In this document: piece after piece, positions 30,130 through 40,504 of the stretch
Numbering within the stretch: the stretch's first letter is position 1
Layout: every line of letters starts with the position of its first letter
Assembly (NCBI RefSeq): GCF_042477335.2
Contig: NC_091263.1
Coordinates: 72,162,501 to 72,226,500, forward strand
From: Ovis canadensis
Lineage: Eukaryota; Chordata; Mammalia; Artiodactyla; Bovidae
Length of the DNA stretch: 64,000 bases
Direction: 5' to 3'
Position numbers and translations under genes: made by a program
Notes under the pieces: model-generated
The model's database searches: none
What the model saw: only the letters and a program-made list of their open reading frames with translations
What the model was told of the DNA's origin: nothing

Positions 30130-31008
30130 CCAGCTGTTTGTTTCTTTGGTTTGGAAATGTGGTCCTTACTCCCTGTTTCCGGAGCCTTCTGGATCCTGAA
30201 TCTCTGCCACACCACCTCTCGTTTCCTCGGCTTCCGCCCTCATCAAGAACTCATTTCTCCCACACTCTTGGCTCCTCTTCCCGTTTCTATTCCTCTGCTT
30301 ACAACATTCCATTCCTGCCACTTTCTCCCCTGGTCCTATCACATTGCAAGCTTACTCACTTGCTGCCATTCTTGTTACTATTTCCCTGGCATTGCTCTGC
30401 ACGTATTGCCTTGGTGTTTGCACACTTCTGTTTCTCCCCTCCCTCCCGTAGAACAGCCTCTCCTTTTTAACCCTCCCATTCCTACTGCCCGCAAAGGTCC
30501 GTCTAGTCAAAGCCACGGTTTTTCCAGTAGTCATGTATGGATGTGAGAGCTGGACCATAAAGAAACCTGAGTGCCAAGGAATTGATGCTTCTGAACTGCG
30601 GTGTTGGAGAAGACTCTTGAGATTCCTTTGGAGTACAAGGAGATCCAACCAGTCCATTCTAAAGGAGATCAGTCCTGGGTGTTCATTGAAAGGACTGATG
30701 TTGAAGCTGAAACTCCAATACTTTGGCCACCTGATGTGAAGACCTGACTCATTAGAAAAAACTTCGATGCTGGGAAAGATTGGCGGCAGGAGGAGAAGGG
30801 GATGACAGAGGATGAGATGGTTGGATGGCATCACTGACTCAATGGACATGAGTTTGAACAAACTCAGGGAGATAGTGGAGGACAGGGAAGTTTGACGTGC
30901 TGCAGTCCATGGGGTCGAAAGAGTCGGACACGACTCAGGAACTGAACAACAACAAATTCCTACTACAGTTCCTCCAATTCAGGCTGCTATTGTTTCCCTT
31001 GTTCCTAT
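30130..31008 (+). repeat. Probable L2 relic around a BovB
   Basis: 'ccctggcattgctctgcacg', 'cttctgtttctcccctcc' resemble L2 end sequence. Interrupted by the BovB at 30487-30955. Confidence 0.4.
30487..30955 (+). mobile_element. BovB LINE 3' end with 9-bp TSD
   Basis: 'aaaggtccgtctagtcaaag', 'ggatgtgagagctggacc', 'gacatgagtttgaacaaac', tail 'ctgaacaacaaca'. Perfect direct repeat 'attcctact' at 30478-30486 and 30956-30964. Truncated within the coding region. Confidence 0.95.
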
Positions 31009-31018
31009 CCTTAATGTT

Positions 31019-31287
31019 CGGAGAAGGCAATGGCACCCCACTCCAGTACTCTTGCCTGGAAAATCCCATGGATGGAGGAGCCTGGTGGGCTGCAGTCCAT
31101 GGGATCTCAAAGTCAGACACGACTGAGCGACTTCACTTTCACTTTTCACTCTCAAGCGATGGAGAAGGAAATGGCAACCCACTCCGGTGTTCTTGCCTGG
31201 AGAATCCCAGGGACGGGGGAGCCTGTAGGCTGCCATCTCTGGGGTTGCACAGAGTCGGACACGACTGAAGCGACTTAGCAGCAGCAG
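31019..31287 (+). mobile_element. Bov-A2 SINE, complete dimer, with TSD
   Basis: Two Bov-A units (31020-31145 and 31160-31287) joined by 'cttcactttcacttttcac', ending in the CAG-rich tail. Flanks 'ccttaatgtt' (31009-31018) and 'ccttaacgtt' (31288-31297) differ by one CpG-type change. Confidence 0.95.
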
Positions 31288-31690
31288 CCTTAACGTTACC
31301 TGTCCAGGCATCCCTCTTCTCATCACTGGGATTTCTCTGATCACTCCTCCTGGCAAATGATTTCTTGTCTGACTCTTCGTCATCTCTGTAACTTTTTCTT
31401 TTTCTTCTCCTTCAGTGAATAGGATTTCTTCTGTTATTCTTCCTCCTCTTCTTTCCTCTGACATTTTTTTTCCCTTCTGTGGGATTAAAAAAGTGTGTGC
31501 AAATCCTTAGACACTCCTCTCATAAGAGGGGGCGTCTGTGCCTGGAATTTGGGGGGCTGGTGGCTGCTTTAAGGATACGTCTTATTATTTGAGTTTATTT
31601 TATTCACAACAATACGTATTGCATTTATAACATTTTTAAATAAAGAGATGCTTTAAAACAAACAAACAGAAAGGAATAAACAGGAAGTGA
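31288..31690. other. AT-rich, unassigned
   Basis: T-rich stretches and 'aaataaagagatgctttaaa' near 31640 give a polyadenylation-like hexamer with no gene upstream to use it. Confidence 0.3.
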
Positions 31691-31699
31691 GGCTTGTGC

Positions 31700-32010
31700 T
31701 TTCTGAGGCAGGGTCATGAAAGTGGAGCCAGCTCCTCCTATGCTGTTTGAAACGCTCGCTCTGGGAGCTCCGAGCCCAACTCGAGCAGGTCAGCTGCCCT
31801 GAGGCCGCCATCCAGCTCAGGAACCAGCGAGGCAAGAGGCCTCCGGATGGTGCCAGCCTCCAGCCTTCCCTGCTGAGTGCCCAGATATCATGGAACTGAG
31901 ACATGCCCTCTGCCCTGTCCAGATTCCCGACCCGAGAATTCACAGCCATAATAACTTGACTGCTTTATGCCACTTGACTTTAGGGTGGCATACTCTTCAG
32001 CAGCAGGAGC
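31700..32010 (+). repeat. Old interspersed repeat
   Basis: 'tgccctgtccagattcccga', 'gaattcacagccataataac' resemble the 3' half of an old mammalian LTR-type repeat. Not named. Confidence 0.35.
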
Positions 32011-32480
32011 CAAAAGGCTCTGCCCTTGCCCACATGGCCCATCCTGGAGAGTCCCAGGGCTCTGCCCTGCCCTCCTGACCTTGGCACTGGCAGCGCTGCC
32101 TGTCCCATCAGCGATCCCAGCCCCGTCATCCTCTGGGCTGCGGGCATCTGGGCCATGCGTGAGGCCATCCGTCTGGGTACAGACAGCAGTGATTCACAGT
32201 TCTGCTGCCGGGAGAAACGTACTTCCTCATCAAAAGCTCTCGGCCAATAAGACAAGTTGCGGAGTCAGCACAGCGGACTCAGGCCTTTGTGCTGATCTGC
32301 CCCGGCCTCACCCCAACCCCCTGGGCCTGCGCCCGACATACTGAAGCGATTAATGATTCACGATGAATACGGGGCTGGGCTGTGACCCATCTGAGGGTCT
32401 TAGGAGCACAAATAGGTGATAGGTGGATCAGATAGACGGTGTGTGCGGCGCTGTCTGGGGGTGCTTGGAGCTGGGCAGAT
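32011..32480. other. No recognisable feature
   Basis: Unassigned. Open frames on both strands overlap and are unconvincing. Confidence 0.35.
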
Positions 32481-32484
32481 CTGG

Positions 32485-32620
32485 GTGATGGCCAGTTCCG
32501 CCAACTTCTGGCTGTATGACCTTGAGAAAGACATAACCTCTCTCGGCCACACTGTCCTCCTTTGTAACATGGGTGAATTACACCAACTTTGCAGAAATAT
32601 TGGGGATCTAAGATCCCATA
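32485..32620 (+). repeat. MIR SINE
   Basis: 'tggctgtatgaccttgagaa', 'cataacctctctcggccac', 'tcctcctttgtaacatggg'. Confidence 0.7.
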
Positions 32621-32756
32621 AAGGCCCACGCTTACCCTACAAAAGGGGTACTTCTGAAGGCCAAAGGTAAGGTTGGCTTCACTGATAGGATCAAGACGCC
32701 TGGGATTGCCTTTTGGAATACAAGCACCTGGCTCCAGCTTTCCTAGACTCTGCAAG

Positions 32757-32865
32757 GACACTTATGATGGGTCCTCGTTTGCAGGTGGGGAATCTATGGC
32801 TCAAAGAGATAAGGTCATTTGCCCAAGGACACCTGACTAAACACAGACTAACCCAAGATGCAAGC
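32757..32865 (-). repeat. MIR SINE
   Basis: 'cgtttgcaggtggggaatc', 'gctcaaagagataaggtc', 'tgcccaaggacacctgac'. Confidence 0.6.
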
Positions 32866-33061
32866 AGAGGCCAGTTGTCTTCCCCCAGCACTAGTGGAGG
32901 GTAGTGCTCTCTGCTGAGCCCGAGTTCGTACTTCACTCTGCTGTTGACTAGCAAGACCCCCTCCCCCTCAGAGCAGGCAGCCTTTACTGAGGTACAAATG
33001 CTTCTTCTTGCTGTCATAAAATTTTATTTATTTAAGAACTTTACTTAATTTTTTTTAGATA

Positions 33062-33255
33062 GGTAATCCGCAGTGGTAAAGAAGCCACCTGCCAATGCAG
33101 GAGACGCAGGTTCAGTCCCTGGGCAGGGATGATCCCCTGTGGGAGGAAATGGCAACCCACTCAGGTATTCTTGCCTGAAGAATTCCACGGACAGAGGAGC
33201 CTGGTGGGCTACAGTTCATGGGGGTCAAAAAAGAGTCAGACATGACTGAGGATGA
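33062..33255 (+). mobile_element. Bov-tA SINE, diverged
   Basis: 'cagtggtaaagaagccacc', 'caggttcagtccctgggcag', 'acagaggagcctggtgggct'. Confidence 0.85.
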
Positions 33256-33291
33256 ACTCCTTAATGCATTTCCAGAGTTCAAAATTTCAAG

Positions 33292-33585
33292 GGCTTCCCT
33301 GGTGGCTCTGTGGTGAAGAATCTGCCGGCCAATGCTGGAGACACGGGTTTGATCCCTAGTCCGGGAAGATCCCACGTGCGGCAGAGCAGCTAAGCCCATG
33401 CGCCTCTGAGTGCTGCTGAGCCTGTGCTCGGAAGCCTGGGAGACGCAACTACCGAAGCCGGTGCCCCCAGAGCCTGTTCTCGGCAACAGGAGGGCCCACC
33501 GCAACTAGAGAAAAGCACCTGCAGCAAAGAAGACGCGGCACAACCGAAAATAAATAAAACGACTTAAAATAACTTTAAATAAAAA
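33292..33585 (+). mobile_element. CHR-type tRNA-derived SINE
   Basis: 'ggcttccctggtggctctgt', 'cgggtttgatccctagtccg', long body, 'gaagacgcggcacaaccg', A-rich tail. Confidence 0.85.
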
Positions 33586-34200
33586 GTAAACTCACTTGAA
33601 ACATTTTCAGGAAGCACAAACGAGGATGCAATGAGAACAGAGTCTGTCCCATCTGCTCCCAGCCACTTTGTCAAGGGGATCTGCGTGTCCACAAGAGAGA
33701 ATTTTCCACATGCTTGAGGCAAACAAGAAGGCAGAGCCTTCGCTTTTTTTTTTTTTCCCTGCACATTTTATAAACATGTGCTCCACTCTGCCCTCTTCCA
33801 GAGCCCTCTCCTCCTGTTTTAATGGCTGTGTGGTATTCCTTTGTCTGGATTGCTCACACACCTCCCTCCCCCCATTCTAAAGGAAGAAGCAAGTCTGATT
33901 TCCAAGGCTGGGACTCCCAGTGCCCCTTCCCGGGCTGTTCGTCCTCAGAAACTGCGCCCTGGGGAGCTTAGCGGCTGCTGCGCTCATGGAAAGGAGCTCT
34001 GGTGGGCGTCAGTGGACAAAGCCTGCAGACAGACAGACCTTCTGACCTCTGGCCTCCAGCCTTTGCTGGGTCCACGGGCAGGGCCTGCCCTCTCTGAACC
34101 TCCTTTACCCCTAGATACAACTCGAAGACCCCACGCGTAGGGCAGAGGTGAGGGCTGCTGTAGAAAGTCGCTTGCCTTCTACAAGCCTGAAGCCCGGGGA
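33586..34200 (-). other. Mostly unassigned, possible L1 scrap
   Basis: A T14 run near 33747 and 'atggctgtgtggtattcctt' (33822-33841) recall the antisense L1 3' region. The rest has no named feature. Confidence 0.3.
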
Positions 34201-34202
34201 CA

Positions 34203-34450
34203 CTCGCTGATTCACTGATTCGCTCGTTCTTTCGTTTACTCAGCCACTTATTGATGTATTCCTCCCCGCCCCCCACTTATTCACGCGCTAATTTCCATAA
34301 ATCATACACCCATTCGCTCATTCACTCATTCATTCATTCCGCCACCGTTTCTCACTCACCCGTACACCCATGTCCTCGCTCACTGATCCCCTCCCTTATG
34401 CGCCCATTTATTCAGGCATTCACTGTTCTCACTCTTTCATTCACGGTCTG
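34203..34450. repeat. Degenerate ATTC-rich repeat
   Basis: Many 'cattc/cactcattc/gattcg' units: 'ctgattcactgattcgctcg', 'cattcgctcattcactcatt', 'attcattcattccgcc'. It abuts the left edge of the CpG island. Confidence 0.75.
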
Positions 34451-34699
34451 ATTCGCGGTGATCGCGTTCCTGGGACGTGCTAAGCGCGGATTCGCGGGAG
34501 GCTGGCGCGGCGAGCCGGCTCAGGCCGCTGCGGGGGCCCCTCCGGCCGCGCTCCGCGCCGCCCCCGCCGGCCCCGGCCGCCGCGCCCCCGCGCCCGGGAA
34601 AGCGCGCGCTCTCGGGGCGCCTCTGCTCAGCTGCGGGCTTCGGAGCCGAGCCGAGCGCTTGGCGGCCGCCCGGGCCCCCCCGACCCTCGGCGGCCGCCC

Positions 34700-34873
34700 A
34701 TGCCCGCCGCGCCCTGGGCGCACGGCCGTCCCCAGAGCTGCGCTGAGCCGCCGGGCCCGGCGGGGGCGGGGCCGGGCTGGCGCGGCCGGGCCGGGCCGCA
34801 GGGCGGCCGCCGGGATGCGGGGCTGGCGGAGGAACCTCGCGTTCTGCCTGCAGCGGCTGCCGGACGAAGGTAG
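34700..34873 (+). other. Upstream overlapping reading frame
   Basis: An ATG at 34700 opens a frame shifted by one relative to the candidate exon and, unspliced, ends at a TAG at 34871-34873 that spans the donor. If transcription starts upstream of 34700 it would be an overlapping uORF able to lower translation from 34815. Its context (C at -3) is weak. Confidence 0.3.
34815..34869 (+). CDS. Candidate first coding exon of an unidentified gene (partial)
   Basis: The ATG at 34815 lies in 'gccgccgggATGc', a strong Kozak-like context with G at -3. The frame encodes 'MRGWRRNLAFCLQRLPDE' and then one base (G) before a donor 'AAG|GTAGGA', so the intron begins at 34870 in phase 1 and the next residue would start with G. 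The peptide is basic at the N terminus, then 'LAFCLQRLPDE'; it has no clear signal peptide or domain. I do not recognise the protein. The same frame stays open to 36020, which I attribute to the lack of stops in CpG-rich DNA, because the splice donor is good and the downstream residues look like random GC-rich translation. No other in-frame ATG precedes it back to the stop near 34455. Another ATG at 34700 in a different frame overlaps it. If the gene is real, it reads left to right and the rest of the window is largely intron 1. Confidence 0.55.
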
Positions 34874-34875
34874 GA
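34867..34875 (+). promoter_or_regulatory. Splice donor of candidate exon 1
   Basis: AAG|GTAGGA fits the MAG|GTRAGT consensus at most positions (+1 to +3, +5). It defines a phase 1 intron after 34869. Confidence 0.5.
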
Positions 34876-35814
34876 CGCGGCCGCCGCCCAGGCCGGTGAG
34901 CACCGGCGCGGCGCGGGGCGAGGAGGGCGGGCCCAGCGCGGGGCTGATCGGGGGGCGCCCGCTGGGGGCCCCCGCGGGAGGCGAGGGGCGGACGGCGGTC
35001 TGCTTCCCAGGCGCGGGAGGGGAGCGCCTGAAGCGCCGAGCCCGAAGGGTCACCGCAGGACATGCGGCTTGGAGCGCAGCTGGGCCGGGGGTGGGGGACA
35101 CAGCGGGCGGCTGCGCGGGGCGCGCGGAGGTGGGACCGGGGCCCGGGCGACCGCTTGAGGCTGGGGGTGGGGGGCGTAGGGCGCTGGACGCCCCAGGGCG
35201 CAGCCCGCTACCGGCGCGTGAGTCCGGTCCTTGGAGCGGCCGGAGCCGGCGCAGCGACCACGTGCGTCCCCGCGAGTTGGCCCGGAGTGGGGGGGTCCGG
35301 TGTGCGCGCGCTCACCGCGGCTGCGGCCTGGGGATCCCGAAGCTGCCGTCGCTGGGACCCAACTTTCCTCCGCGCGCCCGACAGCAGCCCCACGACGACC
35401 CCAGAGTCTGCAGTTGCTCAAAGTTGCAGAGAGGCCGCAGGCGGGAAGGGGTGCGCGGAGGGCGGGGAGCCTACCGGGCCCTGCCGCAGCGCGGCGGCGC
35501 AGCCGCCTCCGCCCGGCCGCCCCCCTGGCTGCCCCGCCACTTACCTGTGGTCGGGGCCGCTGGCCGCGCGGGCTGGAGGTTAAGGAGGACCCGCGCGCCC
35601 GGGTCCGGCCATCACCGAGGGAAGTTCGGCTTCGGTGAATTGCCAGAACGGTGTCGAGGGGGCAGAGCCAGGCGGGGATGGCAGTGCCCCCCCCCCTCGG
35701 CTCACTTCGGGGGGCAAGAAGGCGGGCTTAGAGGTGCGTCCGGGCCCACACTTCCGCCTTTGGCTTTCATCTTCGCGGCCACCCCTGGAGAGGGCGCTGT
35801 TCTTTCCTCCTGGC

Positions 35815-35910
35815 CAGGGAGGGCATTGAGCTCCAGGGAGGATGCCTCTCGCCCAAGGTCACGACACCGCTGGGTGGAAAAGCTGGAGGTGAACGAACCT
35901 AGGTCTGCGT
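35815..35910 (-). repeat. MIR SINE fragment
   Basis: 'cctctcgcccaaggtcacga' and 'gaacctaggtctg' fit antisense MIR at the edge of the CpG island. Confidence 0.4.
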
Positions 35911-37090
35911 TACTGGCGAGACTTCGGTCGTGCCAGCCCCCTGCCCCGACTACTTCCCGTCGGACCAGGGTCAATTCCTGGGAAAGGATCCGTGTCCAGG
36001 CCAGCCCAGGATACTCTTGAATGGGGCATGAGGGAAGCGGGGAGGGGGGACTGCTGAGAGCAAGTCCCTGCCCCTCCTGTCCTGTCCCCAACGCTAGGTC
36101 AGTTCTGGAATCCGTGCAAAGGTGGGGGCGGGGCAGGTGCCCAGGCTTCCTTCCTTTCGGTGGAGGGAGGGCGCAGGTGGGTAGAGCCGGCACCGTGGAG
36201 CTGCCTCCAAGGAGAGGAGTAAATTAAGAGTGCATCTTCAGAGCCAGGGGCCCAGCACCAGCCTTCAGAAAACAGCGCAGCTCAGCCACAGGCGTGCTCC
36301 ATGGTCTTGGACCTGTCCTTCAGGCTCTGGGGGCTCACTTTCTGTGTCCCTAAGGGGCGGGCCTGCCTAGGGAGGAAAATGTGAGATCTAGGCCCCTGGG
36401 CACTGCGCACAGCCCAGGGCAGACTGGCAAGTGGGAGGCTGTGATGTCCTGGGACGGAGGGTGTTACTGCCTTGCTCCTGGATGCCCACTCGCCATGGGT
36501 GAGGCGCGTGGGTGGTGTCTGTGTGTGAGGTGTGCATGCTGGCATGTGGGTGGTGTGTTTGAGATGCACGTGGGTGTGCCCAAGGCTCACAGGTGACCTG
36601 TACGAGGTGTGGGGGTCTTGTGACGCCTGCAGACCTTTCGCCTGATGCTGGCCACCGTCTTGAAGAGGAGCCCCCCCATCCCCTCCCTCAATGCCATGAG
36701 ATACCCAGCGTCTGAGTTTTCCATGGGAAATCTCTGAGACTGATCTCTGAGTTCAGCACTGAATCGGAGGGTGACTGGTGTCTCCACCCTCGCCCGGCAG
36801 GAAATTGCTATTTTAAAAAGACAAAAATCCCCAGCTGACTCTGGGCCTCGGGAAAATGGTTTCCCGTGGGCCAGGTCTCAGATGAGAAACTCTACGATGT
36901 GGGCCCAGCTGGACGGGAGCCCTGTGGGAGGTCAGCCGAGCTTGAGTGAGGGAGAGAGAGGGCTGCAGAGATGGAGCCGCAGGCCTGGCATCCTCAGAGA
37001 AGAGCTTCAGCCAGCAGGAGGGACATTCTGAACAACACCAGCTTGTCCACTTGTTGGGCAGTGTAAGTTAAGGCCCCAGGGAAGGGAGAG
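35911..37090. other. No recognisable feature
   Basis: Putative intron 1. It includes a GT-rich stretch at about 36515-36575 ('tggtgtctgtgtgtgagg'). No exon signal is visible. Confidence 0.35.
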
Positions 37091-37094
37091 TGGG

Positions 37095-37295
37095 CTTAGA
37101 GACCAGACTCAGGGCCCCAGCTTAGCGTCTCTGCTGGCCAGCTGTGTGACCTTGGGCCCACTGCTTAGTTCTTCTGAGCTTCTGGTTTTCGATCCGTGAA
37201 ATGGGAAAGGTACCCTTGCAGGTGGTCTTGGAGAGTCAGTGTTAACATGGCTTAGCAAGTGGTCAGTGCTCAAGAAATGCTAATCCCCATCTTCC
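37095..37295 (+). repeat. MIR SINE
   Basis: 'ggccagctgtgtgaccttgg', 'cactgcttagttcttctgag', 'ccgtgaaatgggaaagg'. Confidence 0.75.
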
Positions 37296-37339
37296 GTTCC
37301 GGATCTTTACATCTGCTTCAGGTTTGGTGGGGTGAGGAT

Positions 37340-37545
37340 GGGGCTTCCTGGACGGCTCGGCAGGTAAAGAATCCACCTGCAGTGCAGGAGGCAAGGGGAG
37401 ACACTGGTTTGATCCCTGGGTCGGGAAGCTCCCCTGGAGGAGGGAATGGCCACCCACTCCATATGCTTGCCTGGGAAGTCCCATGGACAGGGAAGCCTGG
37501 CAGGCTACGGTCCGTGGGGTTCGGACACAGCTGAGTGAGTATGCA
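37340..37545 (+). mobile_element. Bov-tA SINE
   Basis: 'gggcttcctggacggctcgg', 'actggtttgatccctgggtc', 'catggacagggaagcctggc'. A short insert lies in the head. Confidence 0.85.
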
Positions 37546-37890
37546 CGCGTGCTTAGATTTGGGGAAGTGATCCACTGTACTGGTCAGTGGGGCACTTGAC
37601 TCAGGGTGGGTTTCTGGATTATGAGCAGTCATCTTGAGGCTCCCCACTCCTAGGGTTTGGGGGCATCCAGTCTGGGTTGTGTCTGCTGTGTGGCTACTTG
37701 GATCCATCGGCCAGCCTTGCCCAGTGAGGTTGGCCGAAAGTGTGGTTGTGCTCAGCACACACTTACGCAGTGTGTGTGTCTGGGTCACTGCACAGTCCTT
37801 AGCACCTTATGCAGTAGTCATGTCTCTTGAAGAGAAACACATGCGGCCACAGAAATTGGGGAACTCTGTGACTCTTCATGATGCTTTTGA
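37546..37890. other. No recognisable feature
   Basis: Unassigned. Confidence 0.35.
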
Positions 37891-37892
37891 GG

Positions 37893-37921
37893 GGTGTGTT
37901 TGTGTGTGTGTGTGTGTGTGT
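37893..37921. repeat. (TG)n microsatellite
   Basis: About 12-14 TG units with one interruption. Confidence 0.9.
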
Positions 37922-38434
37922 GGCGGGGGGTAGACGGAGAGAGAGAAACTTGTGTTCTAATGAACCATCACCTTGAGGTTTGTGGCCCCATAGACAGCAA
38001 CAGATTCCCTTCTGTTCGCCGCAGTAAACCCTTCTAGAGGATACTTGCCTCCCTCCTCCAGGCTCCTGCTGATCTCTGTGTGGGATCAGAAAAATAAACG
38101 CCAGTCCTCAGCCTCAGGTTGCCCCCAAGTCCCTCAGATAACAAAAGTTCAAGATGCCCAGTGCCTGGGGAACGTGGAGTTGAAAGCAGCAGCCAATTCC
38201 CGGTCAGAGAGGCTGCTCAGGGGAGGAGGGCCCTGCGACCCAGTGGAGACAGTCGGATCTCCACCGGCAAGTTCCTCCCGTGGTGTGGCCTGATTAATTT
38301 TCCTCCTTATGCCAGTCCTTTCTGCTCTCTAATGGACTTTTGGAATGTTAGCCAGGAGGGTTAATAGAACTCATCACGCCCAACTCTCTTAGTAGAGAGA
38401 GGGCGAAATACAGAAGCAGCCAGGAGGAAATGAC
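37922..38434. other. No recognisable feature
   Basis: Unassigned. Confidence 0.35.
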
Positions 38435-39135
38435 TTTTTAGTCACTCACCAGATATTTCCTGGGCCCTGTTCTGGGGGCCGGGGATACTGCTATGAACCA
38501 GAGACCCTGGCTCATGTAAGGGACTTTACATTCTGCGGAGAGACAGAGAACAAGCAAGCAGGTAAATAGGAATGGGACCGCTTCAGCGTCAGCGGTGAAA
38601 TGGAGACAACACAGGAACATGGGGTGATGGAGTGGAGAGTCCCAGAGGAGGAGACGTCTTTAGAGAGGATGGCCAAGGGGGGTATCAGGGAGGGCCTCTC
38701 TGAGAAGGTGACTTTTGAGCCAAGACTGAAGAAAAAGAAAGCTCAGCCATCCAAGAGCGGAGGGAAGAGCTGTGTAGGTAGGGCGGTTGGTGGTTTAGTC
38801 ACTAAGCCATGTCTGACTCTTGCGACTCCACGGACTGTTGCCTGCCAGGCTCCTCTTCCCAGGGGATTCTCCAGGCAAGAATACTGGAGTGGGTTGCCAT
38901 TTCCTTCTCCTGTATAGGTAGAGGGGACAGCAAGTGTCAAAAGCCCTGGCTTCTAAGGCGTAGTGTGGGGAGGACGGGTTTGACCTATTGGAGGAAGAGC
39001 AAGAAGCAAGGGAGGAGGGTGATGAGTGAAGAGGCTGGAGAAGCCAGGTCATGGAAGGCCAGATCACCACAGGAGAGGAGGGTGGGTTTTATTCTGTAAT
39101 GGGAGGTATCAGGAGTCTTGACCAAGGACTTGGGT
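38435..39135 (-). repeat. L2 LINE, long fragment, split by a SINE
   Basis: 'ccagatatttcctgggccct', 'gggagggcctctctgagaag', 'gtgacttttgagccaagact', 'ggacagcaagtgtcaaaag', 'aagccaggtcatggaaggcc', 'ggttttattctgtaatggg'. About 570 bp of L2 in the right order. Confidence 0.75.
38786..38917 (-). mobile_element. Bov-A/Bov-tA body, antisense
   Basis: 'ggttggtggtttagtcact', 'ctgactcttgcgactccacg', 'gggttgccatttccttctcc'. No tRNA-like head. The CACC/ACC-type tail suggests insertion as a short copy in L2. Confidence 0.85.
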
Positions 39136-39186
39136 TGGCTCTGAAGAGGAGCAAGGTTTCGAGCAATGGAGATGACGGTGGGAGAG

Positions 39187-39245
39187 GCATGCCCATATGG
39201 GCATAGGGTATAGGGGCATGGGTATAGGGGCGTATAGGGGCGGAG
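39187..39245. repeat. Small (GTATAGGGGC) minisatellite with palindrome
   Basis: 'ataggggc' recurs about four times with spacers. It starts with the perfect 16-bp palindrome 'atgcccatatgggcat' (39189-39204). Confidence 0.85.
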
Positions 39246-39598
39246 GGGGGAAAGCTGTAGGAGCTGAGACTGCCGGATGGGCGGGAACCAAAGGCACCGA
39301 AAGCGCGCTGGGGGAACTGTCCAGGGTTCTGACAGGCTCATCCAGCGGCTCTGCAATTATGGACTTTTAGGGGATCGTGTGTGTGTCCGTCCCCGTGGTA
39401 CCCAGCTAGCTGATGGGTCCCGTTGCTGGTTACCTAGGAGACAGAGGGAAGACGATGGGGTGGGATCTGATTGGCTACACACTCCCGCTGCTCATCTTTC
39501 TGTCAGACTTGCAGGCAGAGGTTACAAATGGTCCATGTGGGCATGCCAAGCGCTGGAAGGGGAGCTGCGAACGCTCACTGCCCCAAGTCCTCCGTGTG
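39246..39598. other. No recognisable feature
   Basis: Unassigned. Confidence 0.35.

Positions 39599-39641
<43 letters not shown>
39599..39641. repeat. (TG)n microsatellite
   Basis: About 19 TG units. Confidence 0.95.
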
Positions 39642-39644
<3 letters not shown>

Positions 39645-40138
39645 TGTCTGCCAGTGCGTCTGTGTGCACGTCTTGAACAAAGCGGCAGCATCTGGAGCTA
39701 ATGTGCTTCCTGCTGTGAAACATCTGCTCGTTTCCTTAAATCAGGTAGTGGGGGCTCAGAGAAATTTAAGAAGAACCAGCCAGACTTGAGAAAGGATCTT
39801 TTGTTTGGTTTTACTAACTGCGGTGTCAACACTGAAGCCGACTTTAAACGTCTCCCTGTACCTCCAGAAATGCACATCAACCTTTGAGTGGCGGAAGTTA
39901 TGTCCCGTGATGCAGACTGTGATGTCAGTGTGCAGAATCGCCTGCTCCCCCCCGCCCAGCCAAGGATGGTATAACATTGTAGATCTGGTGTTTCTCTCCT
40001 CTCCTTTTTTTTTTTTTTAATAGTATCTATTTTGCTTTCACTTTGTGGGCAAAAGGACAACAGATCTGCACATTAATTTTGCTTATAAAGGGAGTGGGGA
40101 AACAAACAAACAAAAACCTCATCCAAGTATTTCCTTTA
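39642..40138. other. No recognisable feature
   Basis: Unassigned apart from a T run at 40005-40018. Confidence 0.35.
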
Positions 40139-40149
40139 CTGTTGACTTT

Positions 40150-40504
40150 TTCCTTTTTTAAAAAACTTTGTATTTTGTATTGGAGTACAGTTGACTAGCA
40201 ATGTTGTGGTAGTTTCAGGCGGAGAGCAAAGGGACTCAGCCATTCATATACAGATATCCATTCTTCCTCAAACCCCCCTCCCATCCAGGCTGTCATATAA
40301 CCTTGAGCAGAGTCCCATGTGCTACACACTAGGTCCTCACTGATTGTCCGTTTAAAATATAGCAGTGTGTACGTGCCCATCCCCAACTCCCTAACTATCC
40401 CTCCCCTCTATCCATCCCCCCTGGTAACCATGATATCCTTCTCTAAGTCTGAGTCTGTCTCTGTTTTTTAAATAAGTTCATTTGCATCATTTCTCTTTAG
40501 ATTG
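40150..40504 (-). mobile_element. L1 3' end with 11-bp TSD
   Basis: Antisense L1 3' UTR: 'attggagtacagttgactag', 'gttgtggtagtttcaggc', 'gtcccatgtgctacacacta', 'ccccctggtaaccatgat', 'aaataagttcatttgc'. Perfect direct repeat 'ctgttgacttt' at 40139-40149 and 40505-40515. Only ~355 bp of the 3' end inserted. Confidence 0.95.

Larger units (their letters stand above)
34451..35720 (+). promoter_or_regulatory. CpG island promoter
   Basis: Abrupt change to very high G+C with dense CpG over about 1.27 kb, unlike everything else in the window. GC boxes include one at 34762-34773 ('gggggcggggcc'), about 45 bp before the candidate start codon, and inverted ones around 34559-34600. No TATA box is obvious, as is usual for this promoter class. 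The island extends well past the first exon into the putative intron, with 'cccccccccc' near 35687-35697. The transcription start is not defined. Confidence 0.85.

Noticed and set aside
31635-31660. AATAAA polyadenylation signal
   Set aside because: No upstream exon or transcript evidence; AT-rich context makes the hexamer likely by chance.
34437-35063. 208-codon minus-strand frame in the CpG island
   Set aside because: Composition-driven shadow: Arg/Pro/Ala-rich, no recognisable domain, overlaps the better-supported plus-strand exon.
34458-36020. 520-codon open frame through the CpG island
   Set aside because: It opens at a GTG, the high G+C removes stop codons, and long frames exist on the opposite strand as well. 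Only the part from the ATG at 34815 to the donor at 34869 has signals of a real exon.
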